Assembly (NCBI GenBank): GCA_021791895.1
Contig: JAJYVS010000002.1
Coordinates: forward strand, 1 to 64,000
DNA: 64,000 nt
Source of the DNA: Actinomycetes bacterium
GTDB lineage: Bacteria; Actinomycetota; Acidimicrobiia; Acidimicrobiales; RAAP-2
Direction of reading: 5' to 3'
Shown: positions 36,179 through 45,405 of the stretch, piece after piece
Numbering within the stretch: position 1 is the stretch's first letter
How the letters are laid out: the number at the start of each line of letters is the position of its first letter
Position numbers and translations under genes: made by a program
The notes under the pieces: model-generated
Told to the model about the DNA's origin: nothing
Databases searched by the model: none
What the model saw: only the letters and a program-made list of their open reading frames with translations

Positions 36179-37608
36179 CAGAACCGGTAGTAGATGAACG
36201 GGGCGACCCCGCTCGGGCCGAGGGTGGTGATGCCGAGGAGCACCACGCCGAGCGCACCCGCCTGCACCAGGGCCCGCTGCTCGGAGAACACCCGCTGGAC
36301 CCGGCCAAGGACGTCGGGCGGGACGAACTGGGCCGCGAGCACGCCGGCGATGACGAGGACGAGCAGGGGCGTGACGAGCGTCGGGGTGACGCCCCACCCG
36401 GTGACGAGCCGGGAGAGGATCGCCCAGGCGTTCGAGAACGACGCCGCGTTGAAGAACACCCAGCCGAGGCACACGAACTGGAAGGTCCAGAAGCGCTGCC
36501 GGGCCACCCGCCACGGGCCCTCAGCGACCGCCGGCAGGCCCCGGGCGACCCGGGAGCGCCGGCGCAGATGGCCGACGGACTGGCCGCCGCCGTGCAGCGC
36601 CCCCCAGATGATGAAAGTCCAGTTGGCGCCGTGCCAGAGCCCGCCGAGGACCATGGTGAGCATGATGTTGCGGACGACGAACGCGTCCGACCCCCGGTTG
36701 CCACCGAGGGGGATGTAGAGGTAGTCGCGCAACCACCGGGACAGAGTGATGTGCCACCGGCGCCAGAAGTCCTGCAGGTTGCGGGCCGTGTACGGCGCGT
36801 CGAAGTTGATCGGGAAGCGCACCCCGAGTAGGAGTGCGAGACCGATCGCGATGTCGGTGTAGCCGCTGAAGTCGCAGTAGATCTGCACCGCGTAGCCCCA
36901 GGCGCCGAAGATCACCTCGAGGCCCGAATGGGCGTTCGGGGCAGTGAACACCGGCTGGACGATCGCCGAGGACACGTACGAGGAGATGACGACCTTCTTG
37001 AACAGGCCGGCCATGATCATCCAGATGGCCCGGGAGAAGTCGACCTCGGCCGCGTTCTTGCGCCGGCGGATCTGGGGCAAGAGCTCCTCCCCCCGGACGA
37101 TCGGACCGGCGATCAGATGGGGGAAGAAGCACAGGTAGGTGGCGAGGTCGACCGGCCTCGCCACCGGGAGCCGGCCCCCGTAGACGTCGACCACGTAACT
37201 GATCGCCATGAAAGTGAAGAACGAGATGGCGACGGGGAGCGTCGGCTCCACCAACGGGATCAGCCGTCCAACCCCGAGGCCGTGCAGGACGTTGTCGACG
37301 TTGACGGCGAAGAACCCGTAGTACTTGAAGTACCCGAGCAGGCCGAGCAGGCCGATCAGCGAGAGGATCAACCAGGTCTTGGCGGCGCGGGGTGACTCGG
37401 CTCGACGGGACGCGCCGCGTGCGCCGAGGTGGGCGATGACCGTCGAGGCCAAGAGGAGGAATACGAAGTGCCAGTCCCACCAGCTGTAGAAGAGGTAGCT
37501 GAGGGCGATGATGGCCAGCTTCCACGGCGTCGGGTACGGGTTGAGCAGCCAGCTCGCCACGAAGGCGACGAGGAAGAAGATCGCGAAGTCGATGGTCGGG
37601 AAGAGCAT
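36178..37608 (-). CDS. MBOAT-family O-acyltransferase (AlgI-like)
   Basis: A 476-residue polytopic membrane protein. The family motif region [21 protein letters not shown] leads to the conserved membrane histidine in [12 protein letters not shown]. It has roughly ten hydrophobic segments. AlgI-type MBOATs move acetyl groups from cytosolic acetyl-CoA across the membrane to an extracytoplasmic transferase, here probably the coupled SGNH protein. It is the first gene of the pair, starting with ATG at 37608. No polysaccharide biosynthesis genes are adjacent, so the acetylated product could be a secreted polymer, peptidoglycan or a glycolipid. Confidence 0.9.
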   Translation of the reverse strand: MLFPTIDFAIFFLVAFVASWLLNPYPTPWKLAIIALSYLFYSWWDWHFVFLLLASTVIAHLGARGASRRAESPRAAKTWLILSLIGLLGLLGYFKYYGFFAVNVDNVLHGLGVGRLIPLVEPTLPVAISFFTFMAISYVVDVYGGRLPVARPVDLATYLCFFPHLIAGPIVRGEELLPQIRRRKNAAEVDFSRAIWMIMAGLFKKVVISSYVSSAIVQPVFTAPNAHSGLEVIFGAWGYAVQIYCDFSGYTDIAIGLALLLGVRFPINFDAPYTARNLQDFWRRWHITLSRWLRDYLYIPLGGNRGSDAFVVRNIMLTMVLGGLWHGANWTFIIWGALHGGGQSVGHLRRRSRVARGLPAVAEGPWRVARQRFWTFQFVCLGWVFFNAASFSNAWAILSRLVTGWGVTPTLVTPLLVLVIAGVLAAQFVPPDVLGRVQRVFSEQRALVQAGALGVVLLGITTLGPSGVAPFIYYRF

Positions 37609-37730
37609 GGGCGCGACGCTTGGGCGAGCGTACTTCCGACCCCGCCTGTTGATCGGGGCGCGATCAGCTCAGAGCGACGAGGGGTGACCGCCCCGTGGCC
37701 GGGGTGGACCCGACCGAGGGACCCGAGAGC

Positions 37731-38693
37731 TCAGCGGCTCTTCAACGCCTCGATCAGGGCCGGCAGCACCTTGTGCACGTCGCCGACGATGCCGAGGTCG
37801 GCGACCGAGAAGATCGGTGCGTCCTGGTCCTTGTTGACCGCGACGATGTGCTTGGACCCTTTCATGCCCACCAGGTGCTGCGTGGCGCCCGAGATGCCGC
37901 AGGCGAGGTAGAGGTTCGGCTTGACGGTCTTGCCGGTCTGGCCGACCTGACGGGCGTAGGGGACCCATCCGGCGTCCACGATGGCCCGGCTGGCCCCCGG
38001 CGCGCCGTTGAGCAGCTTGGCCAGCTGCTCGATCAGCTCGTAGCTGTCGGCCGAGCCGAGCCCCCGGCCGCCGGAGACGACGACGCCGGCCTCGTCGAGC
38101 TTGGGTCCACTGCGCTCCTCCACGTGGCGGGAGACGACCCGGGCGGCCGCGGTCGGCCCCGCCTCGGGCGCGGCCGTCTGGACCACCTCGGCGGGGCCAC
38201 CGCCGGCGGATTCGGCGGCGAAGGACTTCGCCCGGACCACGTAGAGGAAGGGGCCCTCGCCGGTGAACCGGGCGGTCGCGGTCTGGGAGCCTCCGAACAA
38301 GGAGTGCTGCGTGCTCAGGCCGTCGTCGCTCATCCCGACGATGTTGGTGATGACCGGGCGGTCCAGCTTGACCGACAGTCGCCCGGCCACGTCCCGTCCG
38401 TCGTAGCTGGCCGGGAAGAGGATGGCGTCGGGCCGTTCACCCCCCTCGACGAGGGCGGCCATGGCGCTCGCGACGGGGGCGCCGGGCAGGGCCTCGCCGG
38501 TGTCGCCGAGGTCGTAGACCTTGGTCGCGCCGTACTCGCCGAGGACCGCGGCGTGCTCGGCGGCACCGCCGCCCCAGGCCACGGCGGTGACGCTGGCGCC
38601 GATGGTTCGTGCCTTGGTCAGGAGTTCCAAGGAGAGCGAGGTGGGCCCGGCCTCACCGGTTTCGGCCAGCACCCAGACGTTGTCGAGCGCCAT
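37731..38693 (-). CDS. etfA: Electron transfer flavoprotein alpha subunit
   Basis: A 320-residue EtfA (FixB). The C-terminal FAD-binding domain contains [41 protein letters not shown] and [21 protein letters not shown]. Together with EtfB it accepts electrons from acyl-CoA dehydrogenases, including the one in the accessory cluster upstream, and passes them to ETF:quinone oxidoreductase. The ATG overlaps the etfB stop (ATGA). Confidence 0.95.
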   Translation of the reverse strand: MALDNVWVLAETGEAGPTSLSLELLTKARTIGASVTAVAWGGGAAEHAAVLGEYGATKVYDLGDTGEALPGAPVASAMAALVEGGERPDAILFPASYDGRDVAGRLSVKLDRPVITNIVGMSDDGLSTQHSLFGGSQTATARFTGEGPFLYVVRAKSFAAESAGGGPAEVVQTAAPEAGPTAAARVVSRHVEERSGPKLDEAGVVVSGGRGLGSADSYELIEQLAKLLNGAPGASRAIVDAGWVPYARQVGQTGKTVKPNLYLACGISGATQHLVGMKGSKHIVAVNKDQDAPIFSVADLGIVGDVHKVLPALIEALKSR

Positions 38694-39469
38694 CAGATGA
38701 CCTTCAGTTCTTCGAGAAAGGCGAGAATCCGCTCGGCCCCGTTGCCCTCGTCGACGACGATCTCGCCGCCCTCGCGGGCCTCGGCGTCGGCGACGTCGGT
38801 GACCTCCTGTCGGGCACCGGCCGAGCCCACCTGACCCCCCTCGATCCCGAGGTCGGCCACGGCGAGCACGTCGACCGGCTTGGACTTGGCCGCCATGATC
38901 CCCTTGAACGACGGATACCGGGGCTCGACCACCCCGGCGGTCACGCTCACCACCGCCGGGAGCGGGCACTCGACCTCGTCGAAGCCGGCCTCGGTCTGGC
39001 GCTCGACCCGCACCGTCGACCCGTCGACGGCGATCTTCTTGGCGAAGGTGACCGACGGCAGGCCGAGCAGCTCGGCGATCTGGGCCGGGATCGTCCCGGT
39101 GTACCCGTCGGTCGACTCGGTGGCCGTGAGGACCAGGTCGGGCTCCGCCCGGGAGATGGCCGCCGCCAGCACCTTGGCCGTCCCCAACGAGTCGGTCCCC
39201 GAGAGGGCGTCGTCGCTCACGAGGATGGCCCGGGCCGCCCCCATCGCGAGGGCGGTGCGCAGGCCCGAGGTCTCCCCGCCGGGGGCCATGGACACCAGGA
39301 TCACCTCGTCCCCGTCCCCACTGGCCAGTTGGAGACCCATCTCGACCCCGTAGGAATCGGAGTCGTCCAGGATCAGCTTGCCCGATCGGTCCAGGTTGTG
39401 GGTGACCGGGTCCAGCGCCGACGGCGCGGCAGGATCAGGGATCTGTTTGACGCAGACAACGACGTTCAT
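38693..39469 (-). CDS. etfB: Electron transfer flavoprotein beta subunit
   Basis: A 258-residue EtfB (FixA). The N-terminal MNVVVCVKQIPDPAAPS and the AMP-binding region ALAMGAARAILVSDDAL are typical, and the recognition loop segment AKSKPVDVLAV near the C-terminus contacts partner dehydrogenases. Start is ATG at 39469; the 13 upstream residues of the ORF track are not homologous. It lies 16 nt downstream of the GDPD gene, so gdpd-etfB-etfA may be one transcript. Confidence 0.95.
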   Translation of the reverse strand: MNVVVCVKQIPDPAAPSALDPVTHNLDRSGKLILDDSDSYGVEMGLQLASGDGDEVILVSMAPGGETSGLRTALAMGAARAILVSDDALSGTDSLGTAKVLAAAISRAEPDLVLTATESTDGYTGTIPAQIAELLGLPSVTFAKKIAVDGSTVRVERQTEAGFDEVECPLPAVVSVTAGVVEPRYPSFKGIMAAKSKPVDVLAVADLGIEGGQVGSAGARQEVTDVADAEAREGGEIVVDEGNGAERILAFLEELKVI

Positions 39470-39485
39470 CACCGGCCATTGTTCA

Positions 39486-40214
39486 TTACCCGGGCAAGCT
39501 CTCGCCATTCCTCGGCCGCCGCCCCTCGGCCCGCTCGGCCGCCATGGCCAAGGCGGCGGTGAGCCGGTCGGTGATGATGGTGTCCACCCCGGCGTCGAAC
39601 ATGGCCGCCAGGTCGGGGTCCAGGTTGGGGGTCCAGACGTTGACCGCCATCCCGGCCTGGTGGCAACGGGCCACGAAATCCCCTTTCACCAGGGAGAAGT
39701 ACGGATGGATGGCCTGGTAGCGGCGGTCCAGCGCGCTGGCCAGTACGCCACCCAGGTCGACCGCGCTGCCGAGCAGCCACCCGATGGGAAGCGCCGGCTC
39801 GGCGGCCCGCACGGCCTCGATGGTCGGGGCGTCGAAGGAGGAGACGATGACCCCATCGACCCGGTCCTGCTCGGTGAGTTCGGCGGCCACCGCCCGGGCC
39901 AGAGACCCGCTCGGGTCATAGCCGGGGTCGCCCGGCCAGTTCTTGACCTCGACGTTCATCGCCATGCCCTCGCAGGCCGAGATCGCCGCGCCGAGCAGGG
40001 GCACGTGGGGGGGCAGCTCGGCGAGCTCGGTCTCGTGGACCAACCCGACGCCGGGCACCTCGGCGTCGTGGTGAATGACGAGGGCGCCGTCGGCGGTGCG
40101 ACGGACGTCGAACTCGACGCCGTCCGCTCCCAACCGACGGGCCTCCACGAAGGCCTCGACCGTGTTCTCCACGAAGCCCTCGGTGCAGCCCCGGTGGCCG
40201 AAGACGAGGCTCAT
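39486..40214 (-). CDS. Glycerophosphodiester phosphodiesterase
   Basis: A 242-residue cytoplasmic GDPD with a TIM-barrel fold. Catalytic motifs are FGHRGCTEGFVENT (His and Arg), GADGVEFDVRRTADGALVIH (Glu/Asp metal ligands and second His) and VEVKNW. It hydrolyses glycerophosphodiesters to glycerol 3-phosphate and an alcohol. Start is ATG at 40214. It is divergent from whiB with 185 bp between the start codons. Functionally it could feed on substrates imported by the UgpBAE-type system at 1-4 kb. Confidence 0.9.
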   Translation of the reverse strand: MSLVFGHRGCTEGFVENTVEAFVEARRLGADGVEFDVRRTADGALVIHHDAEVPGVGLVHETELAELPPHVPLLGAAISACEGMAMNVEVKNWPGDPGYDPSGSLARAVAAELTEQDRVDGVIVSSFDAPTIEAVRAAEPALPIGWLLGSAVDLGGVLASALDRRYQAIHPYFSLVKGDFVARCHQAGMAVNVWTPNLDPDLAAMFDAGVDTIITDRLTAALAMAAERAEGRRPRNGESLPG

Positions 40215-40290
40215 GACCCTCCTCCCACCCGCATCGGCCCCTCCTAGCACAGCATTCGCCTCGCCGGGACGAAACACCGCCAAAACCCTC

Positions 40291-40319
40291 TTGTCATCGA
40301 GCGTTCACGTCGATAACCT
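40291..40319 (+). promoter_or_regulatory. Candidate promoter upstream of whiB
   Basis: TTGTCA (40291-40296), a 17-bp spacer and TAACCT (40314-40319) match the housekeeping sigma pattern. Transcription would begin near 40326, about 75 nt before the whiB ATG, with two CRP-type sites in the leader. Confidence 0.5.
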
Positions 40320-40338
40320 TCTCGTGCCCCGTTTCTCT

Positions 40339-40354
40339 TGTGGGTGTTGTCACC
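40339..40354. promoter_or_regulatory. Degenerate CRP-type site (distal) upstream of whiB
   Basis: TGTGG-GTGTTG-TCACC differs from the TGTGA-N6-TCACA consensus by one base in each half. It is centred 25 bp upstream of the perfect site, so two dimers could bind. Confidence 0.4.
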
Positions 40355-40363
40355 GCCGGGACT

Positions 40364-40379
40364 TGTGAATTTGATCACA
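40364..40379. promoter_or_regulatory. Perfect CRP/GlxR-type site upstream of whiB
   Basis: TGTGA-ATTTGA-TCACA is an exact match to the actinobacterial CRP/GlxR consensus, centred 28 bp upstream of the whiB ATG. Mycobacterial whiB1 is directly controlled by the cAMP receptor protein through two such sites. Confidence 0.75.
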
Positions 40380-40399
40380 AACGGGTGGAGGACCTGGTC

Positions 40400-40690
40400 A
40401 TGGCGCTGATGTGGAACCGCACCGTCGATTGGGATGCGGACGACTGGCGACAGTTCGCTGCCTGCAAGGACACGGTGCCTGATCTGTTCTTCCCCATCGG
40501 CACCACCGGACCCGCCGTTGACCAGATCGATGCGGCCAAGCGGGTCTGCGGCGGCTGCACCGTCCAGGAGCCCTGCCTCAACTTCGCCCTCGCGACCAAC
40601 CAGGAGTCCGGGGTCTGGGGCGGCACCTCCGAGGAGGAGCGCCGCAAGCTGCGCAAGGCCTGGCTGGCGGCCCGGCGTCGGGCCGGCTGA
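40400..40690 (+). CDS. whiB1: WhiB-family Fe-S transcription factor (WhiB1-like)
   Basis: A 96-residue WhiB protein. The four cluster ligands are C22, C50, C53 and C59 (C-x27-C-x2-C-x5-C). The G-x-WGG turn is present as GVWGGTSEEERR, followed by a basic DNA-binding tail (RKLRKAWLAARRRAG). The DLFFPIG and GPAVDQI segments resemble WhiB1, and the following gene is a PdtaS-like kinase on the other strand, the same arrangement as Rv3219/Rv3220c in Mycobacterium tuberculosis. Start is ATG at 40400 with a GGAGGACC ribosome-binding site. WhiB1 binds the sigma factor and reacts with nitric oxide; CRP-type sites upstream point to cAMP control. Confidence 0.92.
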   Translation: MALMWNRTVDWDADDWRQFAACKDTVPDLFFPIGTTGPAVDQIDAAKRVCGGCTVQEPCLNFALATNQESGVWGGTSEEERRKLRKAWLAARRRAG

Positions 40691-40697
40691 ACCCCGC

Positions 40698-42227
40698 TCA
40701 GTGCCTGGGGGCCACGGGGACCGAGATCCGGACCACCGTCCCACCGCCCTCGGGCCGGGGCACCCTCGCCATCTCGATCGACCCGCCCAGCTGGGCCACC
40801 ACCAGGTCACGCACGATGGACAGCCCGAGGCTGGTGGTGCGCTCGATATCGAAGCCCTTGGGCAGGCCCACGCCGTCGTCGCGCACCTCGACGCCGAGGC
40901 CCTGGTCGTCGTGGTCGAGCAGTACCCGGACGCGGCCCGACACCCCCCCCGACCCGTTGGCCTTGCGCTTGGGCGAGCGGCCGGACCGGAGGGCCCGGCG
41001 ATCGACCCCGAACGCGTGCTCCACCGCGTTCTGGAGCAGCTCGGCCAACGTCACCGCCAGCGGGGTGGCCACGTCGGCGGGGAGATCGCCGAGGTCGCCC
41101 TCCACCTCGATCGTCACCCCGGGCGGGCCCACCACCGAGTCCTCGGCCATCTGCACCAAAGCGCGCACGATCTCGCCGAAGGCGACCTGGTCGCCCGGGT
41201 CCCGCGACAGGATCTCGTGGACGATCGCGATGGACCGGACCCGGCGTTCGGCCTCGTGGAGCGCCTCGCGCCCGGCCCGCTCGGTGACCCGGCGGGCCTG
41301 CAGACGGAGCAGCGAGGAGATGGTCTGGAGGTTGTTCTTGACCCGGTGGTGCACCTCGCGGATGGCGGCGTCCTTCGACAGGAGAAGGCGGTCGAGCCTT
41401 CGCACGTCGGTGACGTCGCGCACCAAGATGACCGCGCCGGTGACCGAACCGTGGATCACGAGCGGGATGCAGTGGACGAGGACGATGACGTCGGGGCGCC
41501 GCTCGACCTCCTCGACCACCGGCCGCTTGGTCGTGAGCGCCCACTCGACCGCCGACTCCTCCACCCCGAGATCGACCAGGCGCCGGCCCTCGGGCACCGA
41601 GTACACGCCCATCCGGTGGAAGGCGTTCATGGCGTTGGGCGAGGCGAACTGCACCCGCCCCTCCTCGTCGACCACCACCACCCCGTCGCCGACGCGGGGC
41701 GACTCCTCTGACCCCACGTCGTTATCGGGGAACGGGAAGGCCGACTCGGCCACCATGGCCGCGAGCCGGTCGAACGCGTCGAAGTAGATCCGCTCGTAGC
41801 TCGGTCCAGACGGGCCGAGCTGCTCCAGGCCGATGCGGACCACGACGGCGATGACCCGGTCGGCGAAGCGCACCGGGATGGCCTCCGAGGCGATAGGCCC
41901 GGACGCCGAGATCCCCTCGACCTCGCCCCGGACGATTTCGCCCTTCTCCATGGCGTCGGCGGCGATCGACCACGCCTGACGCGACGGCGATTGGCCGACC
42001 AGGTCCTGATTGAGCCGGGTCGGTCGGTTGGACGGCCGGATCTGGCCCAGCACCACGAGCTCGGAGTCCCCCTCGTCCTCCAGGCCCGAGGCCGGCACCA
42101 CCAGGACCAGGTCGGAGAAGGAGAGGTCCGATAGCAACGACCACGAGCCGAGGAGGCGCTGCAGGTGGGCGTGCTCGTCGGGGTTCAAGACGGCGTGGAG
42201 CCGGGCCAGTTCACCCGGGGTGGCCAC
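40698..42227 (-). CDS. pdtaS: Sensor histidine kinase, HisKA_2 type (PdtaS-like)
   Basis: A 509-residue soluble kinase: an N-terminal GAF-like domain, then a PAS domain (GVVVVDEEGRVQFASPNAM), then a HisKA_2 dimerisation domain with the phospho-acceptor His in EVHHRVKNNLQTISSLLRL. The HATPase region contains ELLQNAVEHAF, VRDDGVGLPKGFD and SLGLSIVRDLV. No membrane segment is seen. In mycobacteria PdtaS phosphorylates the ANTAR regulator PdtaR and responds to copper and nitric oxide. No pdtaR is in this window. Start is GTG at 42227, 3 nt after the PHP gene, so the two are co-transcribed. It converges with whiB. Confidence 0.9.
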   Translation of the reverse strand: MATPGELARLHAVLNPDEHAHLQRLLGSWSLLSDLSFSDLVLVVPASGLEDEGDSELVVLGQIRPSNRPTRLNQDLVGQSPSRQAWSIAADAMEKGEIVRGEVEGISASGPIASEAIPVRFADRVIAVVVRIGLEQLGPSGPSYERIYFDAFDRLAAMVAESAFPFPDNDVGSEESPRVGDGVVVVDEEGRVQFASPNAMNAFHRMGVYSVPEGRRLVDLGVEESAVEWALTTKRPVVEEVERRPDVIVLVHCIPLVIHGSVTGAVILVRDVTDVRRLDRLLLSKDAAIREVHHRVKNNLQTISSLLRLQARRVTERAGREALHEAERRVRSIAIVHEILSRDPGDQVAFGEIVRALVQMAEDSVVGPPGVTIEVEGDLGDLPADVATPLAVTLAELLQNAVEHAFGVDRRALRSGRSPKRKANGSGGVSGRVRVLLDHDDQGLGVEVRDDGVGLPKGFDIERTTSLGLSIVRDLVVAQLGGSIEMARVPRPEGGGTVVRISVPVAPRH

Positions 42228-42230
42228 GGG

Positions 42231-43124
42231 CTAGCCCCGTTCCTTCGCGCCGGCGGGGTCTTCGACCGGCACGCTCCGGCTCCGACGGGCCGAGAAGGCG
42301 ACCAGCTCGCGGACCCCGGCCGACGCCAGGAGGTCGCGCAGGTCGTCGGCCCGCTCGGCCACCCGGTCCTCGCCGTGGGCGTCCGAGGCGGTGGTGAACC
42401 CGACGCCGCGCCGGGCGAAGCGCTCGAGCAGGCCGAGGGCCGGGTACTGCTCGGCGCAGGTCTTGCGCCAGCCGGCCGAGGACACCTCAGCGGCGAGCCC
42501 ACTCGAGGCCGCCGCCTCGGCCAGCCGCTCCCACCACTCCTCGGGGGCGTCGGGGACCCGGCCCGCCACCTTCACGAGGTCGGGGTGGGCGAGGACGTCA
42601 CAGGCTCCACTGGCCGCCGTCTCCTCGATGGCCTCGACGTAGGCCGTCCAGGACGTCTCCACGGAGCGGCGCGGCCACTCGGCCATGTGCAGCGGGTCGG
42701 AGAGGTCGTCGAAGCGCCAGGCGCCGATCCAGTGCACCGAACCCAAGAGCACGTCGAAGGGGTAGCCGGCCACGAGCTCGGCCACCCGGTCCATGCGCCC
42801 CCGGTAGTGGTCCACCTCGAGCCCCACGACCACCGGCAGCCCGGAGGCCTTGGTCGCGACCGCCGCCTCGACGTAGGCGTCGAGGTCGTTGCGGGCGTGG
42901 TGGTCGAAGTAGCGGCGCATCGACGCGGCCAGCTCGGCCGGCTCGTCGTCGAACAGCCCGGCCACGATCGGTTCGCACTGGACGAAGCGAAACAGGTGCT
43001 CGGTCAGGGCGATCTCGACCACTCCGGCCGCCAGGGCCCGTTCGCAGTACCGGACGATCTGGTCGGTCCGGAGGGACACCTCGGCGTCACGGTGCTCCCA
43101 GAGGTGCAGGTGGTAGTCGAGCAA
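42231..43124 (-). CDS. PHP-domain metal-dependent phosphoesterase (histidinol-phosphatase-like)
   Basis: A 297-residue PHP-superfamily protein. The N-terminal YHLHLWEH, GLEVDHY, GSVHWIG, LAHPDLVK and ASDAHGED segments supply the histidines and aspartates that bind the trinuclear metal centre. The overall pattern is closest to HisK-type histidinol phosphatases, but many such proteins have other substrates, and no histidine genes are adjacent. The start appears to be TTG at 43124 (TTG CTC GAC TAC CAC); no ATG or GTG is suitably placed. It is the first gene of a pair with pdtaS. Confidence 0.8.
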   Translation of the reverse strand: MLDYHLHLWEHRDAEVSLRTDQIVRYCERALAAGVVEIALTEHLFRFVQCEPIVAGLFDDEPAELAASMRRYFDHHARNDLDAYVEAAVATKASGLPVVVGLEVDHYRGRMDRVAELVAGYPFDVLLGSVHWIGAWRFDDLSDPLHMAEWPRRSVETSWTAYVEAIEETAASGACDVLAHPDLVKVAGRVPDAPEEWWERLAEAAASSGLAAEVSSAGWRKTCAEQYPALGLLERFARRGVGFTTASDAHGEDRVAERADDLRDLLASAGVRELVAFSARRSRSVPVEDPAGAKERG

Positions 43125-43248
43125 CGCCGCCCTCTTCGTTCAGGCCGCCGCGACCGACGACGAGCTCACCGCGGTCATCGTAGAAGACCCGGCCGAGCGG
43201 CCCTCGACACCCACGCACGGGTACCGGGCCCCGGGCTGGGAGCGACCC

Positions 43249-44409
43249 TCAGTGCCAGATCGTCTCGCCCAGCGCGAACAGCCCGGACAGGCTGGCGATG
43301 TCGTGCGCGAAGGCGGGAGCGCTCGCCACCACCTCGGGCGTCTGAGCCAGCTCGTCGCGCTGTTCGGCCTCGCGGCGGGCCACCAGGCTGAAGTTGATGA
43401 AGCTCTCCGCCACCTCGCGCAGGAGCGGAGCGGTCAGCGCGGGATCGGTGTCGAGCCTGGTCGCCACCTCCTCGGCCCGATCCTCGAGCGCGCTCGCCGT
43501 GGCCAGGGCCTCGGGGTCTCGCAGGTAGTCGGGGAGGGTCCGGTTGAGCACCACCGCCCCGAGGTGGAGGTGCCGGCGGAGCAGCTCCTCGGAGAAGAGC
43601 TCGGCCTCGGCCAACGGGGTGCTCTCGAGCGTGCTCACCACGACGAAGGTGGTGCGGCGCTCCCCGAGCAGCCGCACGACCGCCTCGGCCCGCTCGATGA
43701 ACCCGGCGTGCATCGACTGGAACAGGATGAAGAACTCGGAGATGTCGGTGAGGAACTGGGTGCCGAGCACCCGGTCGGCAACCTGCTGGAAGGGCCGCGA
43801 GGCCATGGTGATCACCTTGGACCGGTACGGGACGATCAGCCACCGCAGCAGGCGGCTCGAGAAGAACTCGGCCATGCGTCTTGGGGCGTCGAGGAAGTCG
43901 AGCGCGTGGCGCGACGGCGGCGTGTCCACCACGATGAGGTCGTAGGCCCCGGTGGAGTGGATCTCGAAGAGACGCTCCATGGCGATGTAGTCGTGGCTCT
44001 GGACGAAGCGACCCGAGATGTTCCGGTAGAGCGGGTTCCTCAGGATCTCCTCTCTCGTCCGGACGTCGGGGGCGTGACGCTCGATCAGGGCGTCCCAGCT
44101 CGCCTGGGTGTCGAGCATGGCCGCCCACAGCTCGCCCCTCGGGGTGACCCCGGCCTCCTTGAACCACTCGGGCAGGATGCGGCGCTCGGCGTTGCCGATC
44201 CCGGCTAGGCCGAGCGCGTCGGCCAGCCGTCGCGCCGGGTCGACCGTGAGCACCAGCACCTTGCCCCCGTGGTGACAGGCGGCCATGACCGCGGTGGCGG
44301 CGGCCACCGTGGTCTTGCCCACCCCGCCCGGACCGCAGGTGATCGCGATCTCCTTGGAGGCGAGGAGCCGGTCGAGGGAGGGCCGGGGCGGGGGGCTCGG
44401 GATCGTCAC
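43249..44409 (-). CDS. ArsA/Get3-like ATPase (first of a pair)
   Basis: A 386-residue deviant-Walker ATPase of the SIMIBI class. The P-loop is GPGGVGKTTVAAATA, the switch region includes LTVDPARRLADALGL, and VVDTPPSRHALDFLDAPRRM carries switch II. Metal-binding cysteines of true arsenite pumps are absent. Actinobacteria carry two such genes in tandem (Rv3679/Rv3680 in M. tuberculosis), reported as Get3-like proteins. GTG at 44409 overlaps the TGA of the second gene. The products probably form a heterodimer. A role in membrane-protein handling or export of toxic compounds is suggested by homologues, not by this sequence. Confidence 0.85.
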   Translation of the reverse strand: MTIPSPPPRPSLDRLLASKEIAITCGPGGVGKTTVAAATAVMAACHHGGKVLVLTVDPARRLADALGLAGIGNAERRILPEWFKEAGVTPRGELWAAMLDTQASWDALIERHAPDVRTREEILRNPLYRNISGRFVQSHDYIAMERLFEIHSTGAYDLIVVDTPPSRHALDFLDAPRRMAEFFSSRLLRWLIVPYRSKVITMASRPFQQVADRVLGTQFLTDISEFFILFQSMHAGFIERAEAVVRLLGERRTTFVVVSTLESTPLAEAELFSEELLRRHLHLGAVVLNRTLPDYLRDPEALATASALEDRAEEVATRLDTDPALTAPLLREVAESFINFSLVARREAEQRDELAQTPEVVASAPAFAHDIASLSGLFALGETIWH

Positions 44410-45374
44410 AGACCCAGCTCGTCGACCAGGGCCGAGGCGACCTGCCTGGTGCTCCGCAGACCGCCGACCCGGGTGAACAGGTAGGGCACGAGGAGCATCG
44501 GCACCGCCGGGTCCAGGCGCGCCTCGAGTCGTTGGAGGTGCAGCGCTCGGGCCCGCCGCATGCTCACCGCCAGCCGGGCCGCCTCGAGGACCGGGGACGC
44601 GTCGCCCCCGAGGACCGCGGAGATGACGGCGGTTCTCGACGGAGTGCGCAGCTGTTCGAACACCTCCTCCTCCCGGGTCGTGAAGAGCTCGGGGAGGACC
44701 CGGTTGACGACCACCGCGACCACCGACGCCGAGGTCTCACGGGCGATCCGGTCGGTCAGCTCCAGGGTCTCTGAGACCGGCATCTCCTCGGGGGTGGTCA
44801 CCGGGACGACCCCGGTGCGCTCCGGGTTCGACAGGATCTCGATCATCCAGTCGGTCTGGCTCCGGATCTGGCCCACCTTGACCAGGTCGTTGATCGCCTG
44901 GGGGGCACCGAGCTGGCCCACCACGTGCCCCGAGGCCGGCGCGTCGACCACCACCAGGTCGAAGTGGCGCTCCCGGACCTCCCAGCAGAGCTTGCCCACC
45001 GTGAGGATCTCCCGGACCCCCGGCGCCGCCGTGGCCACGAAGTCGAAGGCTCGGGCCAGCGGGCCGATCCGGCCGGTCACCGGGATCCGGAGGTTCACCT
45101 TCAGGTACTCGCGCAGAGAGGCCTCGGTGTCCATCGACATCACCCAGATCCCCGGAGCGACCTGGGAGGGGGTGAACCGGGTCGGCCCGGACTCGAACAT
45201 GGCGCCCAACCCGCCGGTGGCGTCGATGTCGCAGGCGAGCACCCGCTTGCCCTGCTCGGCGCCCAGCTGGGCCAGTGCGGCGGCGACGGTGGTCTTTCCG
45301 ACCCCACCCTTGCCGGTGACGAAGAGCAGCTCGCGGTGGAACAGCCCCACCGGGGCTTCGGAGGCTCGGGTCAT
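44406..45374 (-). CDS. ArsA/Get3-like ATPase (second of a pair)
   Basis: A 322-residue partner of the preceding ATPase. The P-loop is VTGKGGVGKTTVAAALAQ, CDIDATGGLGAMFE is switch I, and VVDAPASGHVVGQLGAPQAI is switch II. The ORF track adds 25 upstream residues; ATG at 45374 is preferred because alignment with family members begins near LLFVTGKGGVGK. It is translated upstream of its partner with a 4-nt overlap and follows the DUF3107 gene by 31 nt. Confidence 0.85.
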   Translation of the reverse strand: MTRASEAPVGLFHRELLFVTGKGGVGKTTVAAALAQLGAEQGKRVLACDIDATGGLGAMFESGPTRFTPSQVAPGIWVMSMDTEASLREYLKVNLRIPVTGRIGPLARAFDFVATAAPGVREILTVGKLCWEVRERHFDLVVVDAPASGHVVGQLGAPQAINDLVKVGQIRSQTDWMIEILSNPERTGVVPVTTPEEMPVSETLELTDRIARETSASVVAVVVNRVLPELFTTREEEVFEQLRTPSRTAVISAVLGGDASPVLEAARLAVSMRRARALHLQRLEARLDPAVPMLLVPYLFTRVGGLRSTRQVASALVDELGL

Positions 45375-45405
45375 CGCCGACCGGCCATCCCCGACGTCGG
45401 GCCGG

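Noticed and set aside
34044-36704. 886-aa minus-strand ORF
   Set aside because: It overlaps the DUF3090, SCO1664 and SGNH genes in other frames and has low-complexity composition.
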